This document shows, piece after piece, positions 21,501-32,900 of a stretch of DNA of 64,000 bases. The notes under the pieces were generated by a model. It searched no databases, had not been told where the DNA came from, and was given only the letters and a program-made list of their open reading frames with translations. Position 1 is the stretch's first letter. Every line of letters begins with the position of its first letter. The DNA comes from Ceratodon purpureus. Lineage: Eukaryota; Streptophyta; Bryopsida; Pseudoditrichales; Ditrichaceae. The position numbers were made by a program, and so were the translations under genes. The DNA lies in NCBI GenBank assembly GCA_014871385.1, contig CM026421.1, forward strand, positions 23,178,865 through 23,242,864, given 5' to 3'.

Positions 21501-23690
21501 TAGTGACGCATCATCGGCAAACATGTAATTAGTAGTTGAGGACCCATCGGGAAGTTTAAATCCTATTAGGCCTCTAGCTGGATCATCGAGCATATGACCT
21601 AGGACATCTGCTACTAGAAGGTACAGGTAGGGTGCCAAGGGGCAGCCCTGCCTTACCGATCGCTGGAGGTTAAAATGGTTCCCTTGAATTCCATTCAAAC
21701 TGACAGAGGCCGAGGCGTTAGAATAGAGTGACATGATAAGCATAATCCAACGGTCGCTGAATCCCATGGCCTCCATAGTTTCCCTAAGAAAGGTCCAACT
21801 TACTCTATCGTATGCTTTTTCGAAGTCTAGGAGAAGGAGAATTAGTTTCTGGTTACTTACCTGCGCCCAATCCATGGCTTCAAATGCCGTGAAGACATTG
21901 TTGAATATGCTTCTCCCTTTAACAAAAGCGGTCTGAGTTTTCCGTATCCACTTCGGTAGGTATGGGATCATTCTAGTTGCGATTATTTTCGTTATGATTT
22001 TGTAGATTGTACCTAACAGGGATATGGGTCTATAGTTTGGGAGGAGGGTAACGTCACCTGGTTTTCGTAGGAGGCTGATCTTACTTATGTTGAGTTCGTT
22101 GCAGAGGTGAAAGCTCTCGAAAACTTCTTTGGTGAAGGCGAGGAGGTCTTCGCCGGTTTCCTTGAAGAGCTCTTTGAAGAATTCGATTGGTACGCCGTCC
22201 ACTCCTGTCGCTTTCCCTGCCGGTATTTCTTGAACTGCCTCATCGATTTCGGTTAGCGTTGGGGGTAGCTCCAGCATTTCGTTCTGATCGTCCGTGACGC
22301 ATTTGCTTATGCTTGAGAAGCAATCCTCCTGTGCTTCCTCCTCTTCGATTCCTTCGGTTGGTTGAGTGTATAGGTTCATGTAGTACGAGTTAACATATTC
22401 CTGAAGATCTTCCTGTTGGTTGAGGACTTTCCCGTCTCGTACTAGTTCCTTGATGAGTACCGGTTTCCTTTGACTGTTGTGGAAGTTAAAGAAATCTTTG
22501 TTACATCTGTCCCCTATCCTAGTCCAGCTAGCCTGTTGCTTGTCATATTTGTATTCTAGTCGAGCTTGTCTGACTCGCTGGAGCTGCGCCTGTGCCTCGT
22601 TAAGTTGTGATCTCGCCGCCGGGTCGTTCCAGTTGATCTCTAGGTTTCGTTCCGCCTCGTACACGTCGTCGAACTGGTCTTCAAATTCTGCTGTCCATTT
22701 CTGTTTCCTTCTTCGAGTTTCCTCATCACTCTTAAGTTTCACTGCATGTAAGGCTTGTGTAATTTTATAGTTCCAATTATGGTTTTTGTTTTTATTAATA
22801 CTTTCCAGCCATGCGCTTATTAAGAGTTGCTTACCTTCGTCCTCCTTAAGTAGTTGTCTGTTGAACGCGGTCTGCCGGTGTTGCTTAGGGCCGAGAAGCC
22901 GAAGCTTCATGAAGATGGCCGAGTGATCTGAGACTTGAGGTACGTGACGCCATATGCCTGTAATGCCTCCTATCTCTTTCTGAGTGTCATTCAAATAGAA
23001 TTTGTCAATCCTGGAAAATATGAGTTCCGAAGCGGATCTCTTGTTGTTCCAGGTGAATTTCTTATTGGTGACATTCCGAAATTCGTCTACTTGGAAGATA
23101 TCTTGAATCCCGAGTTGAAGCTGGAGCGCTGTCCAGGCATCTATCTCCCTAGCCCCCCTATCAGTAGTCGGTAAGCCTCCCAGCTTGTCTTCAATTTGTT
23201 CGATCATGTTGGTGTCGCCTGCAAGGATCCAGTTGGCTTCCGGGAGGGGGTAGTTGCGGATTTTGGTCCAGAATCTGGCTCTCTGTCTTGTGTCGTTTGG
23301 CGCGTAGACATTTATAATACCTATGTTGATATTCTGTGTCCACTGAAAAACAATGAATTGCGCTCGGCCTTTGACTATGATTCCATGGTGTGTAATTGCA
23401 GCTGTAATTCTGGCTGAGGTTAAGAAACCAGTGCCCTCCACGAAGCTGTCATTTGCTGCATCATATTGGCCTTCATTCCAAAAGGTAGTGCCTCGAAGAA
23501 AATTAAGTTGATTCGTCTTGCTGAGGCAGTCTGCTTGAGTGAACCTATGCTCCTGGAGCAATACTATGTCTGGTTTGGGGGTTGCGTTTTCTAGCAAATC
23601 TTTAATCTCCCTCCTTTTCCTAATGCCGCCCATATCTCTCCCAAGGCCTTGAACGTTTAGGGAGGCGATTGATAGGTGGCTAACTGACAT
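18501..23690 (-). CDS. LINE ORF2: endonuclease and reverse transcriptase
   Basis: Starts at the ATG at 23690 (MSVSHLSIASLNVQGLG). The APE-type endonuclease shows SLNVQGLG, LLQEHRF, AGDTN and SDHSAIF. The reverse transcriptase shows ATGVDGVPIEFFKE, NYRPISLLGTIYK, LLLDFEKAYDRVSW, GCPLAPYLY and the catalytic YMFADD box. After an in-frame TGA at 20862 the same frame continues for 619 codons from 20840 and includes a zf-RVT-type segment (ECKMC, then HALRTCP). A second in-frame TGA at 18981 is followed by 151 more codons (18956-18501). Both stops follow AGA and could come from CGA to TGA changes. ORF2 performs target-primed reverse transcription. The catalytic residues are present, but the stops make this copy probably inactive unless they are read through. 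Confidence 0.85.
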
Positions 23691-26052
23691 AAATGATTTC
23701 AGGCGGGGTGATTGCCCCGTCAATTTCTCCTGTAGCGGAGGCAGCTCTCTCTGGTGAATCCTCTGGACGCCATTGGTGGGAACCAATATCCGGTATCTGC
23801 GTTGGTGGGGAAGGTCCGAGGAGGAATTTGTGTTCTGGGATGGTTAATCGCCAGTTTGCCTGTTTGGTGCTCAGGGCAGGGAGCTTGTTTTGGATCGCCT
23901 TTGGAAGGGTTAACCAGCGATATGCTCCTGGATTCCGCATGGTAAATACCTCTTCAGAGAACAGGATGAAGACAAATAAGGTGCATAATCCTGTTCCTTG
24001 CTTCGGTTTACTCCATTCGTAAAGCCATTGAGCATCTTCACACCTTTTGAGTGGGTTCCTGTGAAGCGCCCGAAGCTTGATATGCCTTCGAAGATGTAGC
24101 ATAGTTTCATTGACCAGGGCTCCTTTGGCTTCTGCTGCCGACCATTTCTTCTCTTCCTTACCGTGTGAAAGATAAAAAATGGTGACTGGCCTAGCATTCT
24201 TCGCTGAATGGTCCATAAGCGCCTCGAATCCTTGTTCGGGACTCTCTCGGATGAACATGGGCGCTACCAGGCCTGCTGTTCGGGCGTTGGGGGGGATGCC
24301 TTGAAAATCGAGGGCTCGCCATAGTTCTGCATGAATGTCTGTTGTTCGCTAGCTGACTACGGTTTCGTCGATGTTGAGCTTTGGTGCCGCCTCCTTTGCC
24401 TTCTGAATAGGTTTCCACACCCATTCAGCTGCGCTGGGATCCTTAGATTGTTTAGATTTATTCTCCCGAGCTGGTGATGAACTGACTGGGTTCGGAGTTC
24501 TTTTCTTTCGCTCTGCTATCCTTTCCTCAACCGGTCTTCTCCATGCCGTGCATTTTGAGACGGGATGATCATAGGATCTGCAGCGACTGCATTGCATCGG
24601 AAACCCACTATAACCCATGGAATACTCCATATTGCCTACTCCGTCAATCCTAGGTAGGGAGATTGTAGGTGGTAATGTATCAACGTTTTCCACTAAGATG
24701 CGTACACGAGGTCCTGACACTTTTGCAATGTAGGATTCTGTATCATCTACTACTAGCACCTCTCCTATATGGCTCAGTACTTCTGACAGGAATGGTTTGG
24801 TGCGGAGTAATGGGGGCAGATCCACAATCTGTGCCCATACTGCCATCTTCACTGAGTCGTCCAACGTGAGATCAGTGTCGAAGTATGGAGACCAAGCCGA
24901 GAAAGTCACCACCTGTCCATCACAAGTGTAAGTTCTGTCTGTAAGGGTGAACGCTCTGCCTTCCTCTTGGGAAAACCTAGCCTCGAAGTAGTTGTTAGCC
25001 CGCATTGAGAGATGTGTGAAAGATCGGTGCAGCCTGCTGCTCGCCCACTGATTGAGCCTGCGTGGACCTGGACACTTCCCTTTGATTCTCCCTAGCACCA
25101 TAAATTCAGAAGATTTCTCTATTAATTCCTTACACTGTTTGAGTAGTTCAGTACTCAGTTCAATGTGTAGCGGTGCTGGTTTAGAAGGCTCTGGGGAATT
25201 GTCATTGTCTCCTGAGGGGTCTCTACTTGCCTCCTGCTCCGGAATTGGTGTCGCCACTGAGTCCGATATGAACTGAGGGGTAATCTCTGCAACCGGCGCT
25301 AGGTGTTGTAATGGCGTCTTGGCGTGGTCTGACAGGTCCTTGTACCTGGGGAAATACTCCGGGATGAACCTTGTGAGTTCTGGGGCAACTCTGCTGATTG
25401 ATTGTCGGAGGTCTTCTTCTTCTGTCGTGGTTAGGGTAAGCCCAATGTTGGGGTTCTTCTTGATAATCTCCTCCGCCTTCGATCGTTTGAGTTTATATCG
25501 TTTCATCAGTAAAACGAAAACTTCTAGGTCGGTGTCGTCCCATGATTCGATTGGGTCTTCCTCCTCCTGATGCTGTCCGTAGGATTTTGCAGGAGTGATG
25601 GGCGCCAATGCTTCTCGATGCGATGTGGTGTTGGCGGCCTCAACTCCTAACTCTTTCCCTGCCATCTGCGAATATTCAGGAAGAGCAAGTGTAGGGGATC
25701 TTACCTGTGGCTCCGAGCTCTCGGCTCGAATCTGTGACTCACTTATGGATGTGGGTCGCTCCTTGGGGGGGCGAGATTCGCCGCTGTTGAGGTTGTGTTC
25801 GTCTGTTGCTTCCTCCTCCGGCGTCGCCCGAGATTTGCTGCGGCTTCGCGTAGTGCTGGCACTATACGTGAGCCTGGTTGTGTGGTGGCTGTGTCCTTCC
25901 GGCGCTGCTCCCCACCTTCTCGCTTGATTCGTAACTGTTTCCTGTAATCCTGTCACATTGTGATCAATGGGTCTTGCTCTCGGGTCAGGTGCAAGAGACT
26001 TGCTCCTGGACCGCGTGGCTCTGTCCCGGCTAGCTCCTCCTTCACGCTCCAT
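23680..26052 (-). CDS. LINE ORF1: DUF4283-like, CCHC zinc knuckle protein
   Basis: The first ATG is at 26052 (MEREGGASRDRAT); the longer frame upstream has only a GTG. The N-terminal half is acidic and Ser-rich. The middle resembles the DUF4283 domain of plant LINE ORF1 (GRIKGKCPGPRRLNQWASS onward). The CCHC knuckle is CSRCRSYDHPVSKC. An in-frame TAG at 24349 is followed by a clearly coding continuation (RTTDIHAELWRALDFQGIPP onward) to 23680. The final codons overlap the ORF2 start by 11 nt (ATGTCAGTTAG), an arrangement suited to termination-reinitiation. Binds element RNA in related families. Confidence 0.8.
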
Positions 26053-26190
26053 ACTGCTCAGAATTCGGCGCAAATTTGTGCACAATACTCTCCTAGAGCA
26101 GTATGTGCTCCACTAACAATCACAATGCTTCAAACTCACTCACACTCGCTTAGATCTCACTCCCTATATTCTCGCAAATTTTCCCGCTCA

Positions 26191-26215
26191 GCGCCTCCGC
26201 GTTTCGCGGAGGCGC
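26191..26215. other. 11-bp-stem GC hairpin in LINE leader
   Basis: GCGCCTCCGCG, loop TTT, CGCGGAGGCGC: a perfect stem close to the LINE 5' end. It may be an RNA structure of the element's leader. Confidence 0.8.
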
Positions 26216-26244
26216 CCCCTCCAGCAGACTGATGTGATCACCCG

Positions 26245-26278
26245 GACTGATGTGATGACCAACTACACCACGAGAACC
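26245..26278 (-). tRNA. 5' half of tRNA-Val at the LINE 5' junction
   Basis: The minus strand reads GGTTCTCGTGGTGTAGTTGG and then TCATCACATCAGTC, the acceptor strand, D arm and 5' anticodon-stem strand of tRNA-Val. Its acceptor GTTCTCG would pair exactly with the CGAGAAC found in the tRNA-Val-like copies at 5 and 8.7 kb. After the anticodon stem, ATCACATCAGTC is repeated once and LINE sequence begins. The 3' half is missing. Confidence 0.7.
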
Positions 26279-27499
26279 GGAACCCGTCAATACCCGGAAA
26301 ACCAGAACTTCATGGCACGAACCGTGCATGTGCCGGGTACCGGGGACATGTACAGTGGCGTTTCGCTTCTCTCTTTGCTTCTCGCTTCACCACGGGTGGC
26401 TCAGCAACGATGCCCAGATGTCTGCTATAAAAACCTGCCTCCTTCCAGACATTTTCATAGCCAGCATTGATATAATACCAAATGAATAAGTCATGAATTT
26501 CCAAAATGCCTATTACGGTCACATGACACAAGTGCAGCCCAATTTTCATGTTGCCGTGGTGTATATCCTTGTAATTTGGATCAAATCATTTCATAATGTT
26601 TTTTCAAGGTTTATAGATGTTGGAAATATGGACAAGCTTAGAAGTAGTGCACAATGTTTTTCCAAGGGTGATAGAAGCCAAATGCTTGTTTTTAATTGGC
26701 AATTGCCCTCTTTCAGTGTATGTTTGAATTGCTTACCACAAATTGCATTTCAAATGGTTAATTGTTAAGGACAAATTGCCTAAGATGCTAGTGTCTAAAA
26801 ATGTTCATTTACAATGATTCATGAACTCTGTCATTTCATACGTTCTAAATGGTGGATGACGCTAGGGAGGTTTAGAGAGGGAACCAAGTTTTTTAGAAAA
26901 GCACATGATATCGACATACATTATCAAAGACACATGACAATTGTCATGAGAAAGCATACCTTCTAATAAAACTAGAAATCGTTGCCTAGAACGTTAGCCA
27001 TATCATCCATAGAACTAGTTGATGGCTTTGCGGGGAGTGGAGAGACCTCGCTTCCAAAATACAGGGGCTCTTCATCAACTAATTTTTTTGACATCAATTT
27101 TAGAGACTTATGTATACTACTTCCGCCCTTTGTTTTGATCTTCTCATATAACTGCAGAAGAAGGTTATGTGTCGGAACAATGAACCCAATTCATGAAAAC
27201 TACAACAATGTTAAAGATGGCTAAGAGGAATCGTATACTACTTGAGAGACTCGAGGTTTACTCTTGGTTCTTGACAGAAGGATTCCACACTGAACTGCAG
27301 AATGTTTGTCAAAGGCCAATATGTAAATTAATTCCGAACTCATGCAGCATGCCTAGACACCTACAGTTTAGATTAAATGTTGAGCGTAGTAGAAATCAAC
27401 AGTAAACTGTGTATAAATTCAAGGAAAAGGCACACCACATCCCCAAAAGTAAACGTTGATGAGAAACTGACTCCATTACAACTCAGAAAATTATAAGAA
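26279..27499. other. Intergenic stretch with dispersed repeat
   Basis: No gene supported. The segment 26463-26760 is similar to 29885-30070 (shared GAATAAGT, ATGAATTT and ATCCTTGT blocks in the same order), so it belongs to a dispersed AT-rich repeat. A TATAAAA at about 26428 has no gene that I can assign. Confidence 0.5.
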
Positions 27500-28428
27500 C
27501 TAGAGCCCCTTCTCCTCGAGCAACGTCTCAAACTGCTGCCAACTCAAACCCTTGCCGCCCTTGATAAGGAGCACTTTGGCAGGATTGAACGGCCCGCGAA
27601 TGCGGTCGATGGCACGAATCGTAGCCGATGGAGGCAACACCGGTTCTGCAGGATCGTAAGCTGTGGGCCTCATCAGAGAAGAAGAAAAGCCCTGCATCCA
27701 TAGCCACCAGTTAGAGAATGTACTCTGTTGTAACCATTACAGCCTGGGTCGATTTACAAGAGGCGACAACAACAACAGCACCCATATCATCTAGGCGAAT
27801 TCCAAGCTTGTACCACTACTTAGGATCTAAGTTACCTTGATAGTCGTGCTTCAACTACGACCGTGTGGCTGAATTGAATCCGCTCGTGAACTATATAAAA
27901 AACTCTCCGTAACAATTGGATTCGCCCGTGACCTACTTATCTCCAATTGCGATTATTTGCTGCACAGGCTCCTATTGCAATGACCCTGGGAGGTACCATA
28001 ACTCAGAAAAGTTTAACTTGGGGTGAAGGGATAGAAGTCAGTAGATACGGAAATACCTTAAAGACGATCACTTGGTCTTCCTCCCCGTCCACCACTGCGT
28101 GCACACGAAGGACTTCGTTCTTCACTTTCTCCGTGTACTGCTCCAAGCGGGTGATGTCAAACGGCAAATCCTGCAGGTCCTGCAAACTCCCTGCCTCCGC
28201 TGTCGCTGCAGGCTCATCCCCAGTGGCAGCTGCCAGGCTGCCAGCTCGTCTGCAGCCGGATTTCCACGCCCCTGTTTGACTTGAGGAGTAGACAAAACGA
28301 GCCTGGATGGTCGGGAACACAGAATTGCGGATGGCGAGCCCGGGAGGACGATGGTGTCGAGGAGAGAGAGAGCCTGGCATGGGCGGTGGTGGGAGGGCGC
28401 AGTGATGGAGCGAGGTCGCCATCGCCAT
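27500..28428 (-). CDS. Probable plastid-targeted conserved plant protein, 187 aa
   Basis: Two exons, 28428-28057 and 27691-27500, join in phase 0 (AAG|GTATTT to GGATGCAG) and give 187 aa. The ATG at 28428 (MAMATSLHHC) starts a Ser/Pro/Arg-rich N terminus of about 60 residues with few acids, typical of a chloroplast transit peptide. The conserved core starts at LEQYTEKVKNEVLRVHAVVD, crosses the exon junction (VIVFK then GFSSSLMRPTAYDP), and ends with IDRIRGPFNPAK and LSWQQFETLLEEKGL. It resembles a small plant and algal plastid family of unknown function, possibly DUF7734, recalled from memory. No catalytic motif is visible. The intron is 365 bp. Confidence 0.8.
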
Positions 28429-28559
28429 GACACAGCCTAGCAGCAATCTACACTACATCAAGCCCGGGCTCCTCGAGATCCCTTCCTAGTTCCCACTGCT
28501 TAAAGTGACCCAGCCATGGCCCATGGCCGAGGATTTCATATCGTTAAAGGGGGAGTTCG

Positions 28560-29188
28560 GGGTGCTGGCAAGGAGTTACTTCATTCATAGGTCTAGAGTT
28601 GACTACTAATGTGATTGAAAGAGAGAGAGGTGTAGATCCTTTGAGAATTAGGGTTAGAAATGAGTTCAGGCTATTGCGACTTTAATTCCTAAAATTTTCT
28701 TGGTGTTTTGGGAGACAAAATTGCAAAAAAAATATACCTCTACTCATAGCAATCTAGAGCTATGTAAATTAGACTTCACACTGAATTTGAAACCGTAAGA
28801 TCTTGTACGTACCTTATATAAAAAGGTGTATTTGAAATTGGAGCACAGTCCACCGTACAAATTGTGAGTTTATAAAGTTTCAAAGTCATTACAAAATTTA
28901 TTTTTGACATTACCAGAGCAGTGTACTTAAGTTTTGATGCTAAAAAAGTATACTTTGCAAACGCATTCAATCTATCAAAGGTCATCAATCCTTATAGGTA
29001 TGAAAGTTAGGTTTCCCCTCACCAACTTTGAGCCCCATTCATACTTGGAGAAGAGCAAAAAAAACTTGTTTTAGTCATTGAAAGTGTGCTCAAAATGCCT
29101 AAGATTCTCCAAATTTAAAACAACCAAAAGGGTAATCTAAAAATTTACATTTGGAAATCCAAACAGTAGATAAGTTTTTGTCTGTGAG

Positions 29189-29240
<52 letters not shown>

Positions 29241-29275
29241 TCAAAAATTTCAATGAAATTTGAATAAAACCTGAA
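28560..29275 (+). repeat. Dispersed AT-rich repeat related to 5.8-6.35 kb
   Basis: Aligns in order with 5810-6345: CTTGGTGTTTT, AAATATACC, ATCTTGTAC, AAGTTTTGATGC and TATACTTTGCAAAC blocks recur with about 70-75% similarity by eye. The match continues beyond the inner end of inverted-repeat arm 1. It contains a run of 50 A at 29189-29238. No coding potential; class unknown. Confidence 0.7.
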
Positions 29276-30617
29276 ATTTTGTTAATTATTGGAGTACAAA
29301 CAATATAATTTCTTGTAATTTCAAAAAAGCAACTCTAGAACAGTGGGCCCTGTGGATGGATTTGGTTATTGGCTACCCAGATTTAAGGCAAATTCTTCTA
29401 AAATCCATTACTTTTGCATTGTAACTTCAAATGCTTTGAAAATTGTGCCGTTAGAAGGCTACTGGTGAAAATTATATACACATAAAAAATATTAAAATTC
29501 CATTAATCCAAGAGCTTAAAATAGCCTACCCAAAAGTATTGCAACAACAATGTGGTATCAAAAAGCTTTAGGTATTAAATAGCTGTACCCCCATTTTAAG
29601 CAATTACTAAGTTGCTTGTCAACTTATACAATTGCCTATTTTGTCCAATCACGATTCTTTAGCCTATGCAACTAGACATTTTTACAAATGATGCATGTAA
29701 CAAACCTTCTTTGGATATGTAAAAATACTTATTGTCGATCTTCAAAAGAGGTTTTAGACCTGTTTATATAAAGTAGGAGCACCCATAAGCATGCGTTTAA
29801 GGGTTTTGAACATGCTCACTATTAATAAACATCCAAAAAACTACAAGATTCTGTAAGCAAGAGAAAAATAATTCCAATGCCCTTTAGAATGTATTATTTG
29901 GACATCGTATGAATAAGTTATGAATTTTTAAAGTATCTACCTTTCATGCACTTAAAACCGACCCTATGGGTCTCCTAAGGTCTGATGTTGAGATATGGTA
30001 CATCCTTGTGATCATATCAATTCATATTCCAAGATTTTCCTAGATTTTAGATGGGGCGGTTATGGGGACAATCAATCTTATGGGTGCTGCTACCTTAAGC
30101 ACGGTGTAAGTTTCTTTTCACAACAAATAAACTAGTTTGCAATCTCTAGTAACTGATAATTGAATGTGAATATCATATCTTTTTAGAGGTAAGAAAGACA
30201 ATATTTAGAATTTTCATTCAAGAAAAATTGCATGTTTTTGAAATATCATTTATGTATTGTTTCTAAAATAAATATATTGTAACTGTAGGTTTTACTAAAT
30301 TTCCATTGCACTTACAAAACATTAATAAAAAACTTTGTAAAAATGTAATTTGCAAAGTTGATACTAAATTTTAATATCTATGGAATCTTTTTTCTAGGTT
30401 GATTTTATTAGGTCTATATACATCTTTCTCTTTTCTCCAAATGTCGAGCAAAATTACTTTCGGTACTTTGATTTATCGATCTATGCAATAACTATATTTT
30501 AGGTGAAACTTTAGAGGTTAATTTACTTTAGAGGTACACCAAGTGATACTTTAGTGGTAAACTTTGATGGATTGAGGATGTAAGTATCATCATGGATGGC
30601 AGCGTTGGAATATATTA
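29276..30617. other. AT-rich stretch without genes
   Basis: Nothing coding seen. 29885-30070 resembles 26463-26760 (see that entry). Confidence 0.5.
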
Positions 30618-31195
30618 GAGCATCCACATTGTTCACACGGGGAAAAGTCTTGGTATGAAGCACTTCTTGTGCCACTCTAAGCCCACACTTACTGGGTCTT
30701 CTTTTTGGCGTGCTGTCACGGACATGTCATACGGGACTTCATCCACATTCTAGGGGTACCTATACCGACCATACAACATAGAAGCTTCTCACATTAAGGG
30801 AAGTCTAGGGTCTCTATAAGGCCTTTGGGTTTTCCCACGTGCCTAAAATTTTGGTGAAACCAGTGTACTTTATCCTACTAGCACCAATGGTGCCACGAGG
30901 TCGCCAACAGTAAATTTTGTGGGTTCAACCAGTCGCTGCCAGCGACAGCGTGTACCACTGCTGATAGCGCAGTATATAGTGCAAGCATTAATGATGCTGT
31001 CAACACTGTAGCTCTTAACGCTATCAACGGGCAAGATATCAATCAATGGGATTAATTAGAGAGGCATGCGTGGGCAGCACGCTCACCTACTTCGGGCTGT
31101 CTTATAAGGCCTTTTGGAGACCCCACATTTCTCCTAATGAGAGCTTTCTCGGAGTGCACTAATTCAGTATGTTTAGCTGCTATTCGGTTTCAGTA

Positions 31196-31491
31196 ACTTC
31201 TAGAAGGTTCTACATATTTTGACTAGTTTCTAGAACCTTTCACTAGTTTCCGGAAGCTTTCACTAGATTCTGGAAGCTTTCACAAGCTTCTAAAAGATTC
31301 TACATAGATGCAGTTGTTCCAAAAGCTTCCAAAAGATTCTACATAGATGCAGTTGTTCCAAAAGCTTCCAAAAGCTTCTACAAGGTTCTGTTTGACCTTC
31401 CCAAATTTTGGAAGCTCCTATAAGCTTCCGAAAGGTCCTATGGAGCCTTCTAGGACCCTACTCTAGAAGTTTCTTCTAGCCTAATATAAAA
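31196..31491 (+). promoter_or_regulatory. Heat-shock-element-like promoter of Harbinger transposase
   Basis: AACTTCTAGAAGGTTCTA at 31196-31213 is a perfect TTCnnGAAnnTTC element. Close relatives (TTCTAGAACCTTT, TTCCGGAAGCTTT, TTCTGGAAGCTTT) follow within 100 bp, and a 39-bp direct repeat rich in GCTTCC is at 31292-31369. A TATA box (ATATAAAA, 31484-31491) lies downstream, about 400 bp before the transposase start. Heat response is inferred from the motif only. Confidence 0.5.
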
Positions 31492-31892
31492 AGAGAGTTG
31501 ATGGCCGTTGCTCCTCACTCTCTTCATCACCAATTGTATTTATTCTTCTGATCATCAATACTACTTCTATTTTTTTTGACTTCGAGTGTTATTCTGAGTC
31601 TTATGTGAGGAGTCTCGCACTTCTAGTCTATTTTGGTCTTCCTTTGAGGTATCCCGTCAATCTAATCTTTTGTTCTATCACAGAATTGTCATCCACAACA
31701 CGTGCCTCCCTTTGCAACCATGCCCTATTGAGACCCATGCCATTCGATCTGATCTTCTTTTCTTGGCCCACTTGCTCATGTACGGTCGTATCACTTTGTC
31801 TTACACCTTAGTTTAACTTTCAACGCCCTTCACTCTGTTTGCAGGTCGAGCAGTTGCAGTAGTGAGGTTTCTTTTCTTTTCTTTGGGCCACT

Positions 31893-32900
31893 ATGGAAGC
31901 TTGGCAAGTGCAACTTACAGCCTCGAGGCAACAATTAATTCAAGATGATGATGGGGACGAACTCATTCTCAACTTTGTAGCCGGTCAATTTGATATTGGT
32001 GGGGATGCTTTGCTGAGAGTAGTTTACCATGAATTAAGACCAGAAAGAGCATAGTAACATTAATGGGGACTCGAGAGAGGCAACAAGAGCACAATCGGAT
32101 TTTTGCTGACTACTTTGCGGATCCCCCTGTATTTGGCCCAGATATATTCAGACAACTGTTTAGAATGTAATGTTAGTTATTCTTGAGAATTATGGCCCTT
32201 GTTTGTGCAGGGGATGATTGGTGTGTACAGAAGCTTGATGCATGTGGTTTATTGGACTTGTTTGCGTTGGCAAGCATGCGCAACGCTGTGGGGCTTAGTT
32301 TGGATCACACTACTTGAGGCATCCAACGTGGACAATTCTTGAAGTGCAATGAGGATCAATGCGGCTCGTGGATTTCCATGTATGTTTGCATTATTGACTG
32401 CATGCATTATGTGTAGAAGAACTACCGCGTTTTGTGGCAGGGCGGTTATGGAGACAAAATGGTGCCAAGTCCATCATTTTAGAGGCAATTGCTAATCATA
32501 GTCTTTATATCTGGCATGTTTTCTTCGATTTGTTTGGATTGAATAATGATATCAATGTTTAAGATTATTTAAAGCTAGTTTAAGATGTCATTTAGTGCTT
32601 TAAGGTTTTGCAAGCACAATTTGTCATCATTGAAAATCCTTGGAGACAATGGTCAATAAGCATCATAGGCCACATTATGTTCGCACGCATTATTTTTCAC
32701 AACATGATCTTAGATGATGAGCAAAATCTTGATTTAGAACTTCCATATGACATCAATTAGAGGTGCCATTAAGCCGAGGCCTATCTTTTGATGAGTTAGC
32801 TGCAGGAAGAATAGAGGCTGAGAATTAAGATTTTCATTATAGTCTTAGAAGAGACCTCATTGAGTACATGTGGGCATTGAAAGGACAAAACATTAACTAA
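31893..32900 (+). pseudogene. Harbinger transposase pseudogene
   Basis: Several short frames follow the order of a PIF/Harbinger (HARBI1-like) nuclease: RIFADYFADPPVFGPDIFRQ, then ARGFPCM, then DCMHYV, then LYIWHVFFDLFGLNNDINV, then FHNMILDDEQN, then the C-terminal RRDLIEYMWALKGQ. The frame is broken by many stops and shifts (for example stops after LRPERA and after DINV), so no product is expected. The family signature (GFPG..DCMHW..W and a PG/NDINV block followed by LHNM) is well preserved. Confidence 0.8.

Larger units (their letters stand above)
18501..26244 (-). mobile_element. L1-like LINE, nearly full length
   Basis: It reads on the minus strand from a GC-rich 5' leader (26244-26053) through ORF1 (zinc knuckle) and ORF2 (endonuclease, reverse transcriptase, C-terminal zinc finger) to a 151-codon tail frame ending at 18501. 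Frames are intact apart from in-frame stops. No poly-A tail or target duplication was located, so the 3' limit is uncertain and may lie lower than 18501. The 5' end abuts half a tRNA-Val sequence. Confidence 0.85.

Noticed and set aside
29189-29238. Poly-A run as the tail of a processed retrogene or LINE
   Set aside because: Sequence on both sides belongs to a non-coding dispersed repeat, with no gene or target duplication at the run.
31150-31870. Possible LTR with TATA box upstream of an open region
   Set aside because: No second copy of the segment downstream, and the coding remnants are Harbinger transposase, so it is better read as that element's promoter.
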